Source of the DNA: an uncultured Bacillota bacterium
GTDB taxonomy: Bacteria > Bacillota > Clostridia > Peptostreptococcales > Anaerovoracaceae
DNA: 37,245 nucleotides
Direction: 5' to 3'
NCBI GenBank assembly: GCA_958448635.1
Contig: CAUDEQ010000014.1
Coordinates: forward strand, 1-37,245
The notes beneath the pieces were generated by a model. That model worked only from the letters and a program-made list of their open reading frames with translations, made no database searches and was not told where the DNA came from. Of the stretch, positions 7,170 through 14,866 are shown one piece after another. Numbering within the stretch: position 1 is the stretch's first letter; each line of letters starts with the position of its first letter. Made by a program: the position numbers and the translations under genes.

Positions 7170-7982
7170 ATGAAAGTTTACGGTTTAATAGGTAAGAGCG
7201 GAACAGGAAAAAGCTTTCAGGCGGTAAACCTGTGCAAGGAGCTCAACATAGAAAGCATAATAGATGACGGTCTCTTTATATGCAGAAACAAGGTGATGGC
7301 GGGGATCTCCGCCAAGAGGCAGCCCACAAAGGTCGGCGCCGTAAAGACCGCCCTCTTCAGCAAGGAAGAACATATGATGGAGGTTTGCGAAAAAATCAAG
7401 AAGATCAAGCCGTCATCCATACTTATTCTGGGCACATCGGACAATATGGTGGACAGGATTGCCAAACGGCTGGAACTGCCAAAGATCAATAAACGCATAT
7501 ATATAGAGGACATAACCACCGAAGAGGAAAGAGCAACAGCCAGAAAGCATCGCATGGAAATGGGGCAGCACGTCATACCTGCGCCAACCTTCCAGCTGAA
7601 GAGGCAGTTCTCCGGATATTTCATGCTGCCTATGAGAGTTTTGATAAGAGGCTTCGGCTCGCCGTGGAAGGATTTGTCCGAGAAGTCGGTGGTGAGACCG
7701 ACTTACAGCTATCTGGGGGAATACAAGATTTCAGAGAAGGTGATGGGCGACATAGTCGAATGTGTGAAAAGAGAGTCCGATGGGATATATGATGTGGTAA
7801 AGGTGGCGCTGTCTCCAATTCAGGAGGGCGTGGATATATTCATAACGGCTAATCTGAAATTCGGCGTGTCGATTCAGGAGGCATCCACCGAATTTCAGAA
7901 GAACGTAGTAAATATGATAGAGGATATGACTGCTTTCAATGTAAACAGCTTGGATCTTGAGGTGAGAGATATAATATGGTAG
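7170..7982 (+). CDS. P-loop NTPase fused to an Asp23/Gls24 domain
   Basis: From the ATG at 7170 (GAGGA 7 nt upstream) the protein has 270 residues. The N-terminal part has a P-loop GLIGKSGTGKS (residues 5-15) and a segment ending LILGTSDNM that resembles a nucleotide-kinase core. A basic/hydrophobic linker follows (about 150-175). The C-terminal 95 residues (YKISEKVMGDIVECV ... FGVSIQEASTEFQKNV ... LDLEVRDI) match the Asp23/Gls24 (DUF322) envelope-stress family. An in-frame TTG at 7137 lacks a ribosome binding site. The gene overlaps the DNA-glycosylase gene by 7 nt. Role unknown; Asp23 proteins elsewhere associate with the membrane through partners, so an ATPase acting at the envelope is a guess. 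Confidence 0.85.
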   Translation: MKVYGLIGKSGTGKSFQAVNLCKELNIESIIDDGLFICRNKVMAGISAKRQPTKVGAVKTALFSKEEHMMEVCEKIKKIKPSSILILGTSDNMVDRIAKRLELPKINKRIYIEDITTEEERATARKHRMEMGQHVIPAPTFQLKRQFSGYFMLPMRVLIRGFGSPWKDLSEKSVVRPTYSYLGEYKISEKVMGDIVECVKRESDGIYDVVKVALSPIQEGVDIFITANLKFGVSIQEASTEFQKNVVNMIEDMTAFNVNSLDLEVRDIIW

Positions 7983-8860
7983 TAAATGAAAAGGAAAAGG
8001 TATTGTATGTAGAGGGGGTTAAGGACTTTTCCGCGGAGCAGATATTCGACTGCGGTCAGTGCTTCAGGTGGGAAAGGAACGAAGACGGCAGCTACAGCGG
8101 GATAGCTTTCGGTCGGGTGGCGAGGATGGACTACGACCATGAGAAGAAGCTGCTGAGGATATTCAATGCGACTAAGGATGACTTCGACAATGTATGGCGC
8201 AATTATCTCGATCTGGATCGCAATTACTCTGAGATTAAGGAGATACTTTCAGAAAAGGACCCTGTTATCAGAAAGGCCATAAGCCATGGACAGGGAATCA
8301 GGATACTCAACCAGGAGAAGTGGGAAACTCTCCTTTCATTCATCATATCGCAGAACAACAACATACCGAGAATAAAGAAATGCATCAATTCTCTGGCGGA
8401 GACGCTGGGAGAGTATGCGGGAGAATATGAAGGAAGAACGTATTACAACCTGCCGTCACCGCAGGTGTTGGCGGAAGCCACCCTGGATGACCTTGCTCCA
8501 TGTCGTCTTGGATACAGAGCAAAATATCTGATAGAGACGGCAAGGAAGGTTCACGCCGAAGGCATGGAAAGCCTGGAGGCGTTGGGGAGCAGCGAGCTTT
8601 CCTCGTCGGAAGCCTGTGAGGCACTCAGGGGATACTGTGGAGTAGGGCCGAAGGTGGCAAACTGCATTGCACTGTTTTCCATGGGGAAATTCGACAGCTT
8701 TCCTATCGATGTATGGGTGAGGAAGGTGATGAACACCATGTACGGCATAGACGAGAACGATATGAAGGCAATGGCAGCTTTTGCAGGGAAAACCTTCGGC
8801 GCATACGGAGGCATTGCTCAGCAGTATCTGTTTTATTACATAACCCACAATAAAATGTAA
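7976..8860 (+). CDS. ogg: 8-oxoguanine DNA glycosylase/AP lyase (OGG1 family)
   Basis: A 294-residue base-excision repair glycosylase that removes 8-oxoguanine. The N-terminal OGG domain has FDCGQCFRW (residues 24-32). The helix-hairpin-helix region CGVGPKVANC holds the expected catalytic Lys226, and FPIDVWVRK supplies Asp245. Length and order match clostridial OGG1-type enzymes rather than MutM. Translation starts at the ATG at 7976 inside the end of the Asp23-fusion gene, so the two are probably coupled. A strong groESL promoter follows almost immediately. Confidence 0.92.
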   Translation: MVVNEKEKVLYVEGVKDFSAEQIFDCGQCFRWERNEDGSYSGIAFGRVARMDYDHEKKLLRIFNATKDDFDNVWRNYLDLDRNYSEIKEILSEKDPVIRKAISHGQGIRILNQEKWETLLSFIISQNNNIPRIKKCINSLAETLGEYAGEYEGRTYYNLPSPQVLAEATLDDLAPCRLGYRAKYLIETARKVHAEGMESLEALGSSELSSSEACEALRGYCGVGPKVANCIALFSMGKFDSFPIDVWVRKVMNTMYGIDENDMKAMAAFAGKTFGAYGGIAQQYLFYYITHNKM

Positions 8861-8868
8861 AAAACCGG

Positions 8869-8897
8869 TTGACAAACAGTGGAAATGGCTGTAAATT
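8869..8897 (+). promoter_or_regulatory. groESL promoter
   Basis: Perfect TTGACA (8869-8874), a 17-nt spacer and TAAATT (8892-8897). It directly overlaps the start of the CIRCE operator, so HrcA bound there would block the polymerase. Confidence 0.75.
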
Positions 8898-8901
8898 ATA
8901 C

Positions 8902-8928
8902 TTAGCACTCATAAATGGTGAGTGCTAA
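8902..8928. promoter_or_regulatory. CIRCE operator (HrcA binding site)
   Basis: TTAGCACTC (8902-8910), 9-nt spacer, GAGTGCTAA (8920-8928): an exact match to the CIRCE consensus. It marks groESL as an HrcA-repressed heat-shock operon. hrcA itself is not in this window. Confidence 0.98.
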
Positions 8929-9143
8929 CAAAACGAAAATGAGAAACAGGAGTTTCTTTATTGCGGAGCATCAACAAAGTACGCCTCTGAAAAAAGCCGG
9001 CAAAGACGACCTGGTTTATGTGCGGGGAATGAAGCATGCACAGCATTCTCCGGGCTGAAAGGGTTTGCCCGGTGAAAACAAGCGATAACGCCAACGACGT
9101 TTACAGAGGGAGCTTTATTAAAAATGTAAAAGGAGATGACAGA
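8929..9143 (+). other. Long 5' leader of groESL
   Basis: About 215 nt separate CIRCE from the groES start. It contains a hairpin CCGGGC / GCCCGG (9050-9072, 11-nt loop) and no T-run, so it is not a terminator. A frame beginning at 9036 in phase with groES has no ribosome binding site and does not extend the known GroES N-terminus. Confidence 0.5.
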
Positions 9144-9422
9144 ATGAGTATTGGAATCAAGCCTTTAGGCGCAAGAATTGTTATCAAGAGAGTTGAAGCC
9201 GAGGAAAAGACTGCAAGCGGCATTCTGCTGGCAGGTTCGGCAAAGGAAAAACCTCAGGTTGCTGAAGTAGTGGCAGTAGGACCTGGAACAGAAGATGAAA
9301 AAATGGAGCTGTCAGTAGGCGACAAGGTAATATTTTCACAGTATGCCGGTACTGACGTGAAATACGGTGGCGAAGAGTATACTATCATGAACCAGAGAGA
9401 CATTCTGGCAATTGTTGAATAA
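9144..9422 (+). CDS. groES: Co-chaperonin GroES
   Basis: A 92-residue co-chaperonin that caps GroEL. It starts MSIGIKPLGARIVIKR and carries the mobile-loop region EEKTASGILLAG, the segment VVAVGPG and the ending EYTIMNQRDILAIVE. The ATG at 9144 follows AAAGGAGATGA. It is 21 nt upstream of groEL in the CIRCE-controlled operon. No oddities. Confidence 0.98.
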   Translation: MSIGIKPLGARIVIKRVEAEEKTASGILLAGSAKEKPQVAEVVAVGPGTEDEKMELSVGDKVIFSQYAGTDVKYGGEEYTIMNQRDILAIVE

Positions 9423-9443
9423 TTATCGGGAGGTATTGAAATT

Positions 9444-11078
9444 ATGGCAAAGGAATTACATTACGGAGAAGACGCCAGAAGAAAGCTTCAGGCAGGCGTT
9501 GATAAACTGGCAGATACAGTGAAGATCACACTGGGACCTAAGGGAAGAAATGTTCTCATCGACAAGAAATTCGGTTCTCCGCTGATCACAAACGACGGAG
9601 TTACCATCGCAAGAGAGATCGAGCTGGAGGATTCAGTTGAGAATATGGGCGCTCAGGTGGTTAAAGAGGTTGCATCCAAGACAAACGATGTTGCCGGAGA
9701 CGGAACTACCACAGCTACTCTGTTGGCTCAGATCATCATCAGAGAAGGCTTCAAAAACGTTGCCGCAGGTGCAAACCCTATGGTTTTGAAGAGGGGTATC
9801 CAGGGTGCTGTAGATGTGGCTGTTGAAGAGATCAAGAGACTGTCCGTAGAGGTTGACAGCAAGGAAGCCATCGCTCAGGTTGCTGCAGTTTCGGCTGCTG
9901 ACGAGAAGATAGGCGAGCTGATCGCAGAAGCTATGGAAAAAGTAGGCAAGGACGGCGTGATCACTGTAGAGGAATCCAAGACTATGGGAACTACTCTGGA
10001 CGTAGTTGAAGGTATGCAGTTTGACAGAGGATATTTTTCACCGTACATGGTAACCGACACTGAAAAGATGGAAGCTGTTCTGGAAAATCCGTACATCCTC
10101 ATCACAGATAAGAAGATCAACAACATTCAGGAAATACTTCCTATTCTCGAACAGGTTGTTCAGGCAGGAAGAAAGATGCTCATCATCTGTGACGATCTGG
10201 AGGGCGAAGCTCTGGCAACCATCATCGTCAACAAGCTGAAGGGTACTTTCGAGTGCGTTGCAGTAAAGGCTCCTGGCTTCGGTGACAGAAGAAAGGCTAT
10301 GCTGGAGGATATAGCTATCCTGACAGGCGGTACTGTTATCTCCGAAGAGCTGGGATACGAGCTGAGAGAAGCAACCTCAGATATGCTGGGTACTGCTGCA
10401 ACAGTTAAGGTTGACAGAGAGAATACGGTTATCGTAAACGGTGGCGGAGATGCTGCGGAAATCGAAGCCAGAATCGCTCAGATCAGAACTCAGATAGAAA
10501 ACACAACATCGGAATTCGACAAGGAAAAGACTCAGGAAAGACTTGCCAAGCTGGCAGGCGGCGTAGCTGTAATAAAGGTAGGAGCTGCAACTGAGACAGA
10601 GCTTAAGGAAAGAAAGCTGAGAATAGAGGACGCCCTCAATGCTACTAAGGCTGCTGTACAGGAAGGTATCGTAGCAGGCGGCGGAGTTGCACTTGTAAAC
10701 GCTATTCCTGCAGTTGCTTCATACGTTGAAGGCCTCGAGGGAGACGCCAAGACAGGCGGAGCCATCATAGTAAGAGCTCTGGAAGAGCCTGTAAGACAGA
10801 TTGCTGAGAACGCAGGCTACGAAGGAAGCGTTGTAGTTGCACAGGTTAAATCCAGTGAGGAAGGAACAGGCTTCAACGCAGCTACAGAGGAATATGTAAA
10901 CATGGCAAACGCCGGAATCGTTGACCCTGCCAAGGTTACAAGATCAGCTCTGCAGAATGCATCATCTGCATCGGCAATGCTGTTGACAACTGAAGCAGGC
11001 ATTACGGAAGCTCCTTCAGAAGAGCCTGCTATGCCGCCAATGGGAGGCATGGGCGGAGGAATGCCTGGAATGATGTAA
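9444..11078 (+). CDS. groEL: Chaperonin GroEL
   Basis: A 544-residue HSP60 chaperonin, full length. The ATP-binding signatures TLGPKGRNV and DGVTIAREIE and the motif GDGTTTAT lie in the N-terminal equatorial domain. The conserved AAVEEGIVAGGG-type region appears as AAVQEGIVAGGGVAL. The C-terminus is the usual Gly-Met tail (GGMGGGMPGMM). The ribosome binding site GGGAGG lies before the ATG. It is co-transcribed with groES. Confidence 0.99.
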   Translation: MAKELHYGEDARRKLQAGVDKLADTVKITLGPKGRNVLIDKKFGSPLITNDGVTIAREIELEDSVENMGAQVVKEVASKTNDVAGDGTTTATLLAQIIIREGFKNVAAGANPMVLKRGIQGAVDVAVEEIKRLSVEVDSKEAIAQVAAVSAADEKIGELIAEAMEKVGKDGVITVEESKTMGTTLDVVEGMQFDRGYFSPYMVTDTEKMEAVLENPYILITDKKINNIQEILPILEQVVQAGRKMLIICDDLEGEALATIIVNKLKGTFECVAVKAPGFGDRRKAMLEDIAILTGGTVISEELGYELREATSDMLGTAATVKVDRENTVIVNGGGDAAEIEARIAQIRTQIENTTSEFDKEKTQERLAKLAGGVAVIKVGAATETELKERKLRIEDALNATKAAVQEGIVAGGGVALVNAIPAVASYVEGLEGDAKTGGAIIVRALEEPVRQIAENAGYEGSVVVAQVKSSEEGTGFNAATEEYVNMANAGIVDPAKVTRSALQNASSASAMLLTTEAGITEAPSEEPAMPPMGGMGGGMPGMM

Positions 11079-11118
11079 CATAAAGCATCAATATTCTTAT
11101 AATATTCTTACAATTCGC

Positions 11119-11147
11119 TTTACTTCCATACAGAAGTGTGATAAAAT
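11119..11147 (+). promoter_or_regulatory. Probable promoter of the cold-shock gene
   Basis: TTTACT (11119-11124), a 17-nt spacer and TAAAAT (11142-11147). It would give a leader of about 138 nt before the csp start, the length range typical of cspA leaders. No good promoter is visible nearer to the gene. Confidence 0.5.
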
Positions 11148-11175
11148 CTCATTGTATCTTAAGTAAGAATGACTT

Positions 11176-11233
11176 CACATGTTTTTGTAAGCCCTTTTAA
11201 AGCAGGTGATTTACAGAAACATGTGATTTTTTT
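11176..11233 (+). terminator. Strong terminator-like hairpin between groEL and csp (terminator or csp attenuator)
   Basis: A 15-bp stem, CACATGTTTTTGTAA (11176-11190) with TTACAGAAACATGTG (11211-11225) and one U-G pair, a 20-nt loop, then A and seven Ts. It would end groESL transcripts. Because the probable csp promoter lies upstream of it, it could also attenuate csp. Confidence 0.8.
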
Positions 11234-11250
11234 ACAGGGAGGGTACGGCA

Positions 11251-11271
11251 ATGACATTTATTTACGGTTAG
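11251..11271 (+). CDS. Possible 6-codon leader peptide upstream of csp
   Basis: GGGAGGG (about 11237-11243) precedes ATG at 11251 by 7 nt. The frame encodes MTFIYG and stops at 11269-11271, just before the csp ribosome binding site GGAGG (11278-11282). A frame this short can arise by chance; the support is its well-placed ribosome binding site. Confidence 0.3.
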   Translation: MTFIYG

Positions 11272-11291
11272 TAGTATGGAGGTAGTTAAGA

Positions 11292-11504
11292 ATGAAGAAC
11301 GGGACTGTAAAGTGGTTTAATCCTGACAAGGGCTTTGGATTTATTTGTGATGATGAAACGGGAGAAGATGTATTTGTGCATTTCTCGGCCATCAATATCG
11401 ATGGATTTAAGACTCTTGCAGAAGGACAAAAGGTTACTTATGAAACAGAACCGGATCCTAAGAACAGTGAAAAAATGAGAGCAATAGATGTAACACCACA
11501 ATAA
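11292..11504 (+). CDS. Cold-shock protein, CspA family
   Basis: A 70-residue single-stranded nucleic-acid-binding OB-fold protein that acts as an RNA chaperone. The RNP1 motif KGFGFI (residues 14-19) and the RNP2 motif VFVHF (27-31) are intact, and the N-terminus MKNGTVKWFN is typical. The ribosome binding site GGAGG is at 11278-11282. It is followed by its own terminator and probably forms a single-gene transcript with the leader described at 11148-11291. Confidence 0.96.
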   Translation: MKNGTVKWFNPDKGFGFICDDETGEDVFVHFSAINIDGFKTLAEGQKVTYETEPDPKNSEKMRAIDVTPQ

Positions 11505-11535
11505 ATATAAGAGAGACATATCTATATGCACAATG

Positions 11536-11566
11536 AGAGCTGATGCGTTGCGCAGCTCTTTTTTTG
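11536..11566 (+). terminator. Terminator of csp
   Basis: AGAGCTG ... CAGCTCT stem-loop (11536-11559) followed by a run of Ts to 11565. Confidence 0.85.
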
Positions 11567-11708
11567 TCCTTTGAAATCGGACAGAAGCGAGGTGAGTGCG
11601 GCAGGCTTTCGTATATGCCGGAGAAGAAGGCGTGAAGAAGGGAAGAAGCCATGAAAAATGAAAGCAGCTCCGGAGAAGGAAGAAACATTGGGAAATGGAG
11701 GAAGCCGT

Positions 11709-11777
11709 GCAAAATAAAACCCTTAAAAGAACCGGCTGGAGCCTTTATGGCGCCGGCCCAAGTGCATTTTAAGGGTT
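11709..11777 (-). terminator. Terminator of nhaC with a two-tier stem
   Basis: Outer arms AACCCTTAAAA (11718-11728) and TTTTAAGGGTT (11767-11777) are perfect complements. An inner CCGGC/GCCGG pair (11732-11756) adds a second stem. On the minus strand the structure runs into TTTTATTTT. It begins 71 nt past the nhaC stop. Confidence 0.7.
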
Positions 11778-11788
11778 AAGTGTCGATG

Positions 11789-11817
11789 GCATATGATACC
11801 GATATGCATATGATACC
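11789..11817. repeat. Short direct repeat GCATATGATACC x2
   Basis: Two identical 12-nt copies at 11789-11800 and 11806-11817, between the nhaC stop and its terminator. The rest of the csp-nhaC gap (11505-11848) contains only the two terminators and no ORF I can support. Confidence 0.6.
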
Positions 11818-11848
11818 TATCTAAACCAAACGTCTGTATGGTGACGGT

Positions 11849-13138
11849 CTATTTATCGAGCTTTGTCGTATCGTTTTTCTGCGGTCTGAAGAATATGAAC
11901 AGAAGCACGAATACCAGCATCAGCATCGGATAATGTGTATTAGGTATTATCTCGATAGGGGATATGCCCACCAGAGCCGCAACAGTCAGCATCTGTGCGC
12001 CGTAAGGTATGAGACCTTGTCCCACCGAGGCAAATATATCGAGGATGGATGCGGAGCGCTTTCTGTCAACTCCGAATTTGTCTGCGATATCCCTTGCCAC
12101 AGGACCTGCCATGACAATGGCCACGGTGTTGTTGGCAGTACAAAGATCAACCAGCAGTACCAGTATGCCTATGCCCAGCTCAGCGCCGCGCTTGCTCTTT
12201 ACAGTCCTTTCGATGGTGTCTATGATGAGGGCGATACCTCCGTTTTCCCTTATGAGGGATACCATGCATGCAACGATGATGGATATTATGGAAATCTCAA
12301 ACATACTGGTCATGCCTTCTCCTATGATGGTAAAGGATTCCATCAGCGTGAAGGCTCCGCCGGTGATGCCGACGATCATGGAAAGTATGATCCCTATGAA
12401 CAGCACAAGAAAAACATTGAGACCGATCAATGCTCCCACCAGAACCACGAGGTAAGGAACCACTTCAATGAAATCCCAATGACCTACTTCTGTGGAAGCT
12501 TCCATTCCGCTGGTCATGATGAAAAGAATGATTATCGTTATTATTGCAGCCGGCAGTACGATGAGAAAGTTCTGCTTGAACTTGTCTCTCATTTCGCAGC
12601 CCTGAGTTCTTACCGCCGCAATAGTGGTGTCGGATATTATCGAAAGATTGTCGCCGAACATGGCTCCGCCCAATGTGGCTCCTGCGCACAGAGCTACAGG
12701 GAAGCCTGTCTGAGTGGCTACTCCCAGAGCGATAGGCGCCAGTGCCGTAACGGTTCCCACCGAAGTACCCATGGACAGTGAAATGAAGCAGCCTATAACG
12801 AAAAGCCCCACTACCATCAGGTTGGCAGGAAGGATGGAAAGCCCCATGTTTACTGTGCTTTCGACTCCGCCGGCGGCAGATACAACACCTGAGAATGCGC
12901 CTGCAACCAGAAAGATGAGAACCATGGTGATGATGTTGACATCTCCGGTGCCCTTGGCAACGATCTGGAGCTTGTCGTTGAAAGGTATCTTGCGGTTCTG
13001 CAGAAAAGCCACGAACAGCGCAATGATGAATGCCACGTATGCCGGCATGGCATAGAAGTCACCGCTGATTATCCCTGCACCTGCGAAGAATACAAGGAAA
13101 ACAAAAAAAGGAAGAAGTGCAAAGATCCTGTGTTTCAT
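11849..13138 (-). CDS. nhaC: NhaC-family Na+/H+ antiporter
   Basis: A 429-residue integral membrane protein with about 11-12 hydrophobic segments across its length. The segment SLSMGTSVGTVTALAPIA and the motif GAMFGDNLSIISDTTIAA are characteristic of the NhaC family (ion transporter superfamily). It likely exchanges Na+ for H+ at the cytoplasmic membrane; some family members exchange organic acids instead, which sequence alone cannot exclude. The start is the ATG complementary to 13136-13138, with AGGGGG upstream. It has its own promoter (13187-13215) and terminator, downstream of and co-directional with the hydroxyacid dehydrogenase gene. Confidence 0.88.
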   Translation of the reverse strand: MKHRIFALLPFFVFLVFFAGAGIISGDFYAMPAYVAFIIALFVAFLQNRKIPFNDKLQIVAKGTGDVNIITMVLIFLVAGAFSGVVSAAGGVESTVNMGLSILPANLMVVGLFVIGCFISLSMGTSVGTVTALAPIALGVATQTGFPVALCAGATLGGAMFGDNLSIISDTTIAAVRTQGCEMRDKFKQNFLIVLPAAIITIIILFIMTSGMEASTEVGHWDFIEVVPYLVVLVGALIGLNVFLVLFIGIILSMIVGITGGAFTLMESFTIIGEGMTSMFEISIISIIVACMVSLIRENGGIALIIDTIERTVKSKRGAELGIGILVLLVDLCTANNTVAIVMAGPVARDIADKFGVDRKRSASILDIFASVGQGLIPYGAQMLTVAALVGISPIEIIPNTHYPMLMLVFVLLFIFFRPQKNDTTKLDK

Positions 13139-13186
13139 TATAATGATCCCCCTAAAAATAAATGAAAATGAATGATGTGATTGATA

Positions 13187-13215
13187 ATATTATTGAATAT
13201 CTGTGAAGATATCAA
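13187..13215 (-). promoter_or_regulatory. Promoter of nhaC
   Basis: Minus strand: TTGATA (13215-13210), a 17-nt spacer and TAATAT (13192-13187). The -35 box overlaps the stop codon of the upstream dehydrogenase gene. Confidence 0.6.
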
Positions 13216-14129
13216 ATATCAACTCTGTTGAGCATTCCTCCGGAAAGCCAGCTTTCCAGATTCTCCGCCAGAATGTCTATGACCGCCTGACGCATTTCCT
13301 TCGGCGCCCATGCCATATGAGGCGTTATGATGCAGTTGTCCAACCCTATGAGAGGACAATCCTCCGACGGCGGCTCCTGAGCCAGAACGTCCAGTGCTGC
13401 GCCCTTTATAAATCCGGCCTTGAGGGCATCTGCCAGCGCTCTTTCGTCCACAAGCTGTCCTCTGGCGGTGTTTATGAGGAAGGCGCCCGGTTTCATGTTG
13501 ACCAGAAACTCGGTGTTGACCATTCTTTCGTTTTCCTCCGTCAGCGGGCAATGGAGGGAAACGAAGTCGGACTTCATTGCCCCTGCAGGGTCTTCGCGAT
13601 ATATGTTTACGGTCATGCCGAGAGCCTTCGCTATCTCGGCGACTCTTTTTCCTATGGCTCCATAGCCGATTATGCCGATGGATTTTCCCGCCAGCAGCAT
13701 GACAGGCTTCTTCCAATAGCAGAAATACTTGCTGTCGAACCACTGCCCCTGCTGTACCGATTGATCGTGGAGACCGACATTGTTGGCCAGCTCCAGTATG
13801 AGAGCGATGGTGTGCTGTGCCACCGCATCGGTGGAGTATGCGGGAATATTGGTGACTGCTATGCCCAGCTCTGCAGCGGCATGGACGTCGATGTTATTGT
13901 AGCCGGTGGCAGTGCAGCCGATATATTTGAGATTGGGCGCCTTTTCCATAAGCTCTCTGGTGATGGGACATTTGCTGGTGAAGAGCACCTCGCTGTTGCC
14001 CAGTCTGAGAAGAGCCTTGTCCATGGGTGTTGCGTCGAAGACTGTCAATCTGTCGCAGAGAGCGTCGATTTTATCCCACGAAAGATCGCCCGGATTTATT
14101 GTGTAACCGTCAAAAATCACTATGTTCAT
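13212..14129 (-). CDS. D-2-hydroxyacid dehydrogenase (glycerate dehydrogenase/hydroxypyruvate reductase type)
   Basis: A 305-residue NAD(P)-dependent dehydrogenase of the D-isomer-specific family. Visible are TGYNNID (substrate domain), the Rossmann motif GYGAIG, NTARG with the substrate-binding Arg, AQEPP with the catalytic Glu and PHMAWAP with the catalytic His. The HMAWAP ending resembles glycerate dehydrogenases. The protein is slightly short: the stretch between the Rossmann motif and SDFVSLHCPLT lacks roughly 15-20 residues found in many relatives, but the reading frame is clean. The ribosome binding site GGAGGT lies on the minus strand before the ATG. It diverges from rdgB. The substrate is uncertain. 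Confidence 0.85.
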   Translation of the reverse strand: MNIVIFDGYTINPGDLSWDKIDALCDRLTVFDATPMDKALLRLGNSEVLFTSKCPITRELMEKAPNLKYIGCTATGYNNIDVHAAAELGIAVTNIPAYSTDAVAQHTIALILELANNVGLHDQSVQQGQWFDSKYFCYWKKPVMLLAGKSIGIIGYGAIGKRVAEIAKALGMTVNIYREDPAGAMKSDFVSLHCPLTEENERMVNTEFLVNMKPGAFLINTARGQLVDERALADALKAGFIKGAALDVLAQEPPSEDCPLIGLDNCIITPHMAWAPKEMRQAVIDILAENLESWLSGGMLNRVDI

Positions 14130-14230
14130 ATCAATACCTCCGACGAATATTTTACACTATAAATGATAGAAAGTCCAGACCGGTTGTGTTACAATAACTA
14201 TGTATGCGAATTATGAACAGAGGTTGAATT

Positions 14231-14836
14231 ATGAATAAAAACGTAATAGTAGCGGCAACGCAGAACAAGCATAAGATAGAGGAAATAGAAGCCATCACAA
14301 GGCAGTTCGGCATGTCTATCATATCGAGAGACGAAGCGGGAGTTCCCAAGGTGGATATCGTGGAGGACGGAGAGACATTCGAGGAAAACTCATACAAAAA
14401 GGCATATGAGATCATGAAGCTGTGCGGCCGTATAACGATAGCCGACGATTCAGGTCTTGAGGTGGATTGTCTTGACGGTGCCCCCGGAGTATATTCTGCC
14501 AGATTTGCAGGAGTAGACGGCGACGATGATGCAAATAATAAGAAGCTGACGGAGCTGATAAAAGACGTGCCATACGAGGAACGTACAGGCAGGTTCGTTT
14601 CGGTGATAACAATGGTGTTCCCCGACGGCGAAGCCATAGTGGCACGAGGAGAGGTTGAAGGTCATCTCCTGCTGGAGAAAAGGGGACAAAACGGCTTCGG
14701 CTACGACCCGCTCTTCGTGCCGCAGGGCTACGATGAGACCTTCGGGGAAATCGATCCTAAGATAAAAAACATGATAAGTCACAGAGCGGGCGCACTGGCA
14801 GAGCTGAGAAGAAAGCTGACGGAAAAGGGCATGTAG
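14231..14836 (+). CDS. rdgB: XTP/dITP diphosphatase (RdgB/HAM1)
   Basis: A 201-residue house-cleaning pyrophosphatase that hydrolyses XTP, ITP and dITP so that deaminated purines are kept out of nucleic acids. Motifs: ATQNKHKIEEI (substrate loop), the catalytic Asp in TIADDSGLEVD, GAPGVYSARF, RGQNGFGYDPLF and SHRAGAL. Length is normal. The gene diverges from the hydroxyacid dehydrogenase and is followed after 30 nt by the yihY-like gene, probably as one transcript. Confidence 0.95.
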   Translation: MNKNVIVAATQNKHKIEEIEAITRQFGMSIISRDEAGVPKVDIVEDGETFEENSYKKAYEIMKLCGRITIADDSGLEVDCLDGAPGVYSARFAGVDGDDDANNKKLTELIKDVPYEERTGRFVSVITMVFPDGEAIVARGEVEGHLLLEKRGQNGFGYDPLFVPQGYDETFGEIDPKIKNMISHRAGALAELRRKLTEKGM

Positions 14837-14866
14837 GCTCTGCTCTGGAAACGGGAGAGAATTCAG

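Noticed and set aside
5700..7170. Rex operator near rex or ferredoxin
   Set aside because: No TTGTTAA-N4-TTAACAA-like palindrome was found; the AT-rich inverted repeat at 6872-6901 lies downstream of ferredoxin and fits a terminator.
13203..14162. 319-residue plus-strand ORF
   Set aside because: It is the shadow of the minus-strand hydroxyacid dehydrogenase, whose catalytic motifs are intact.
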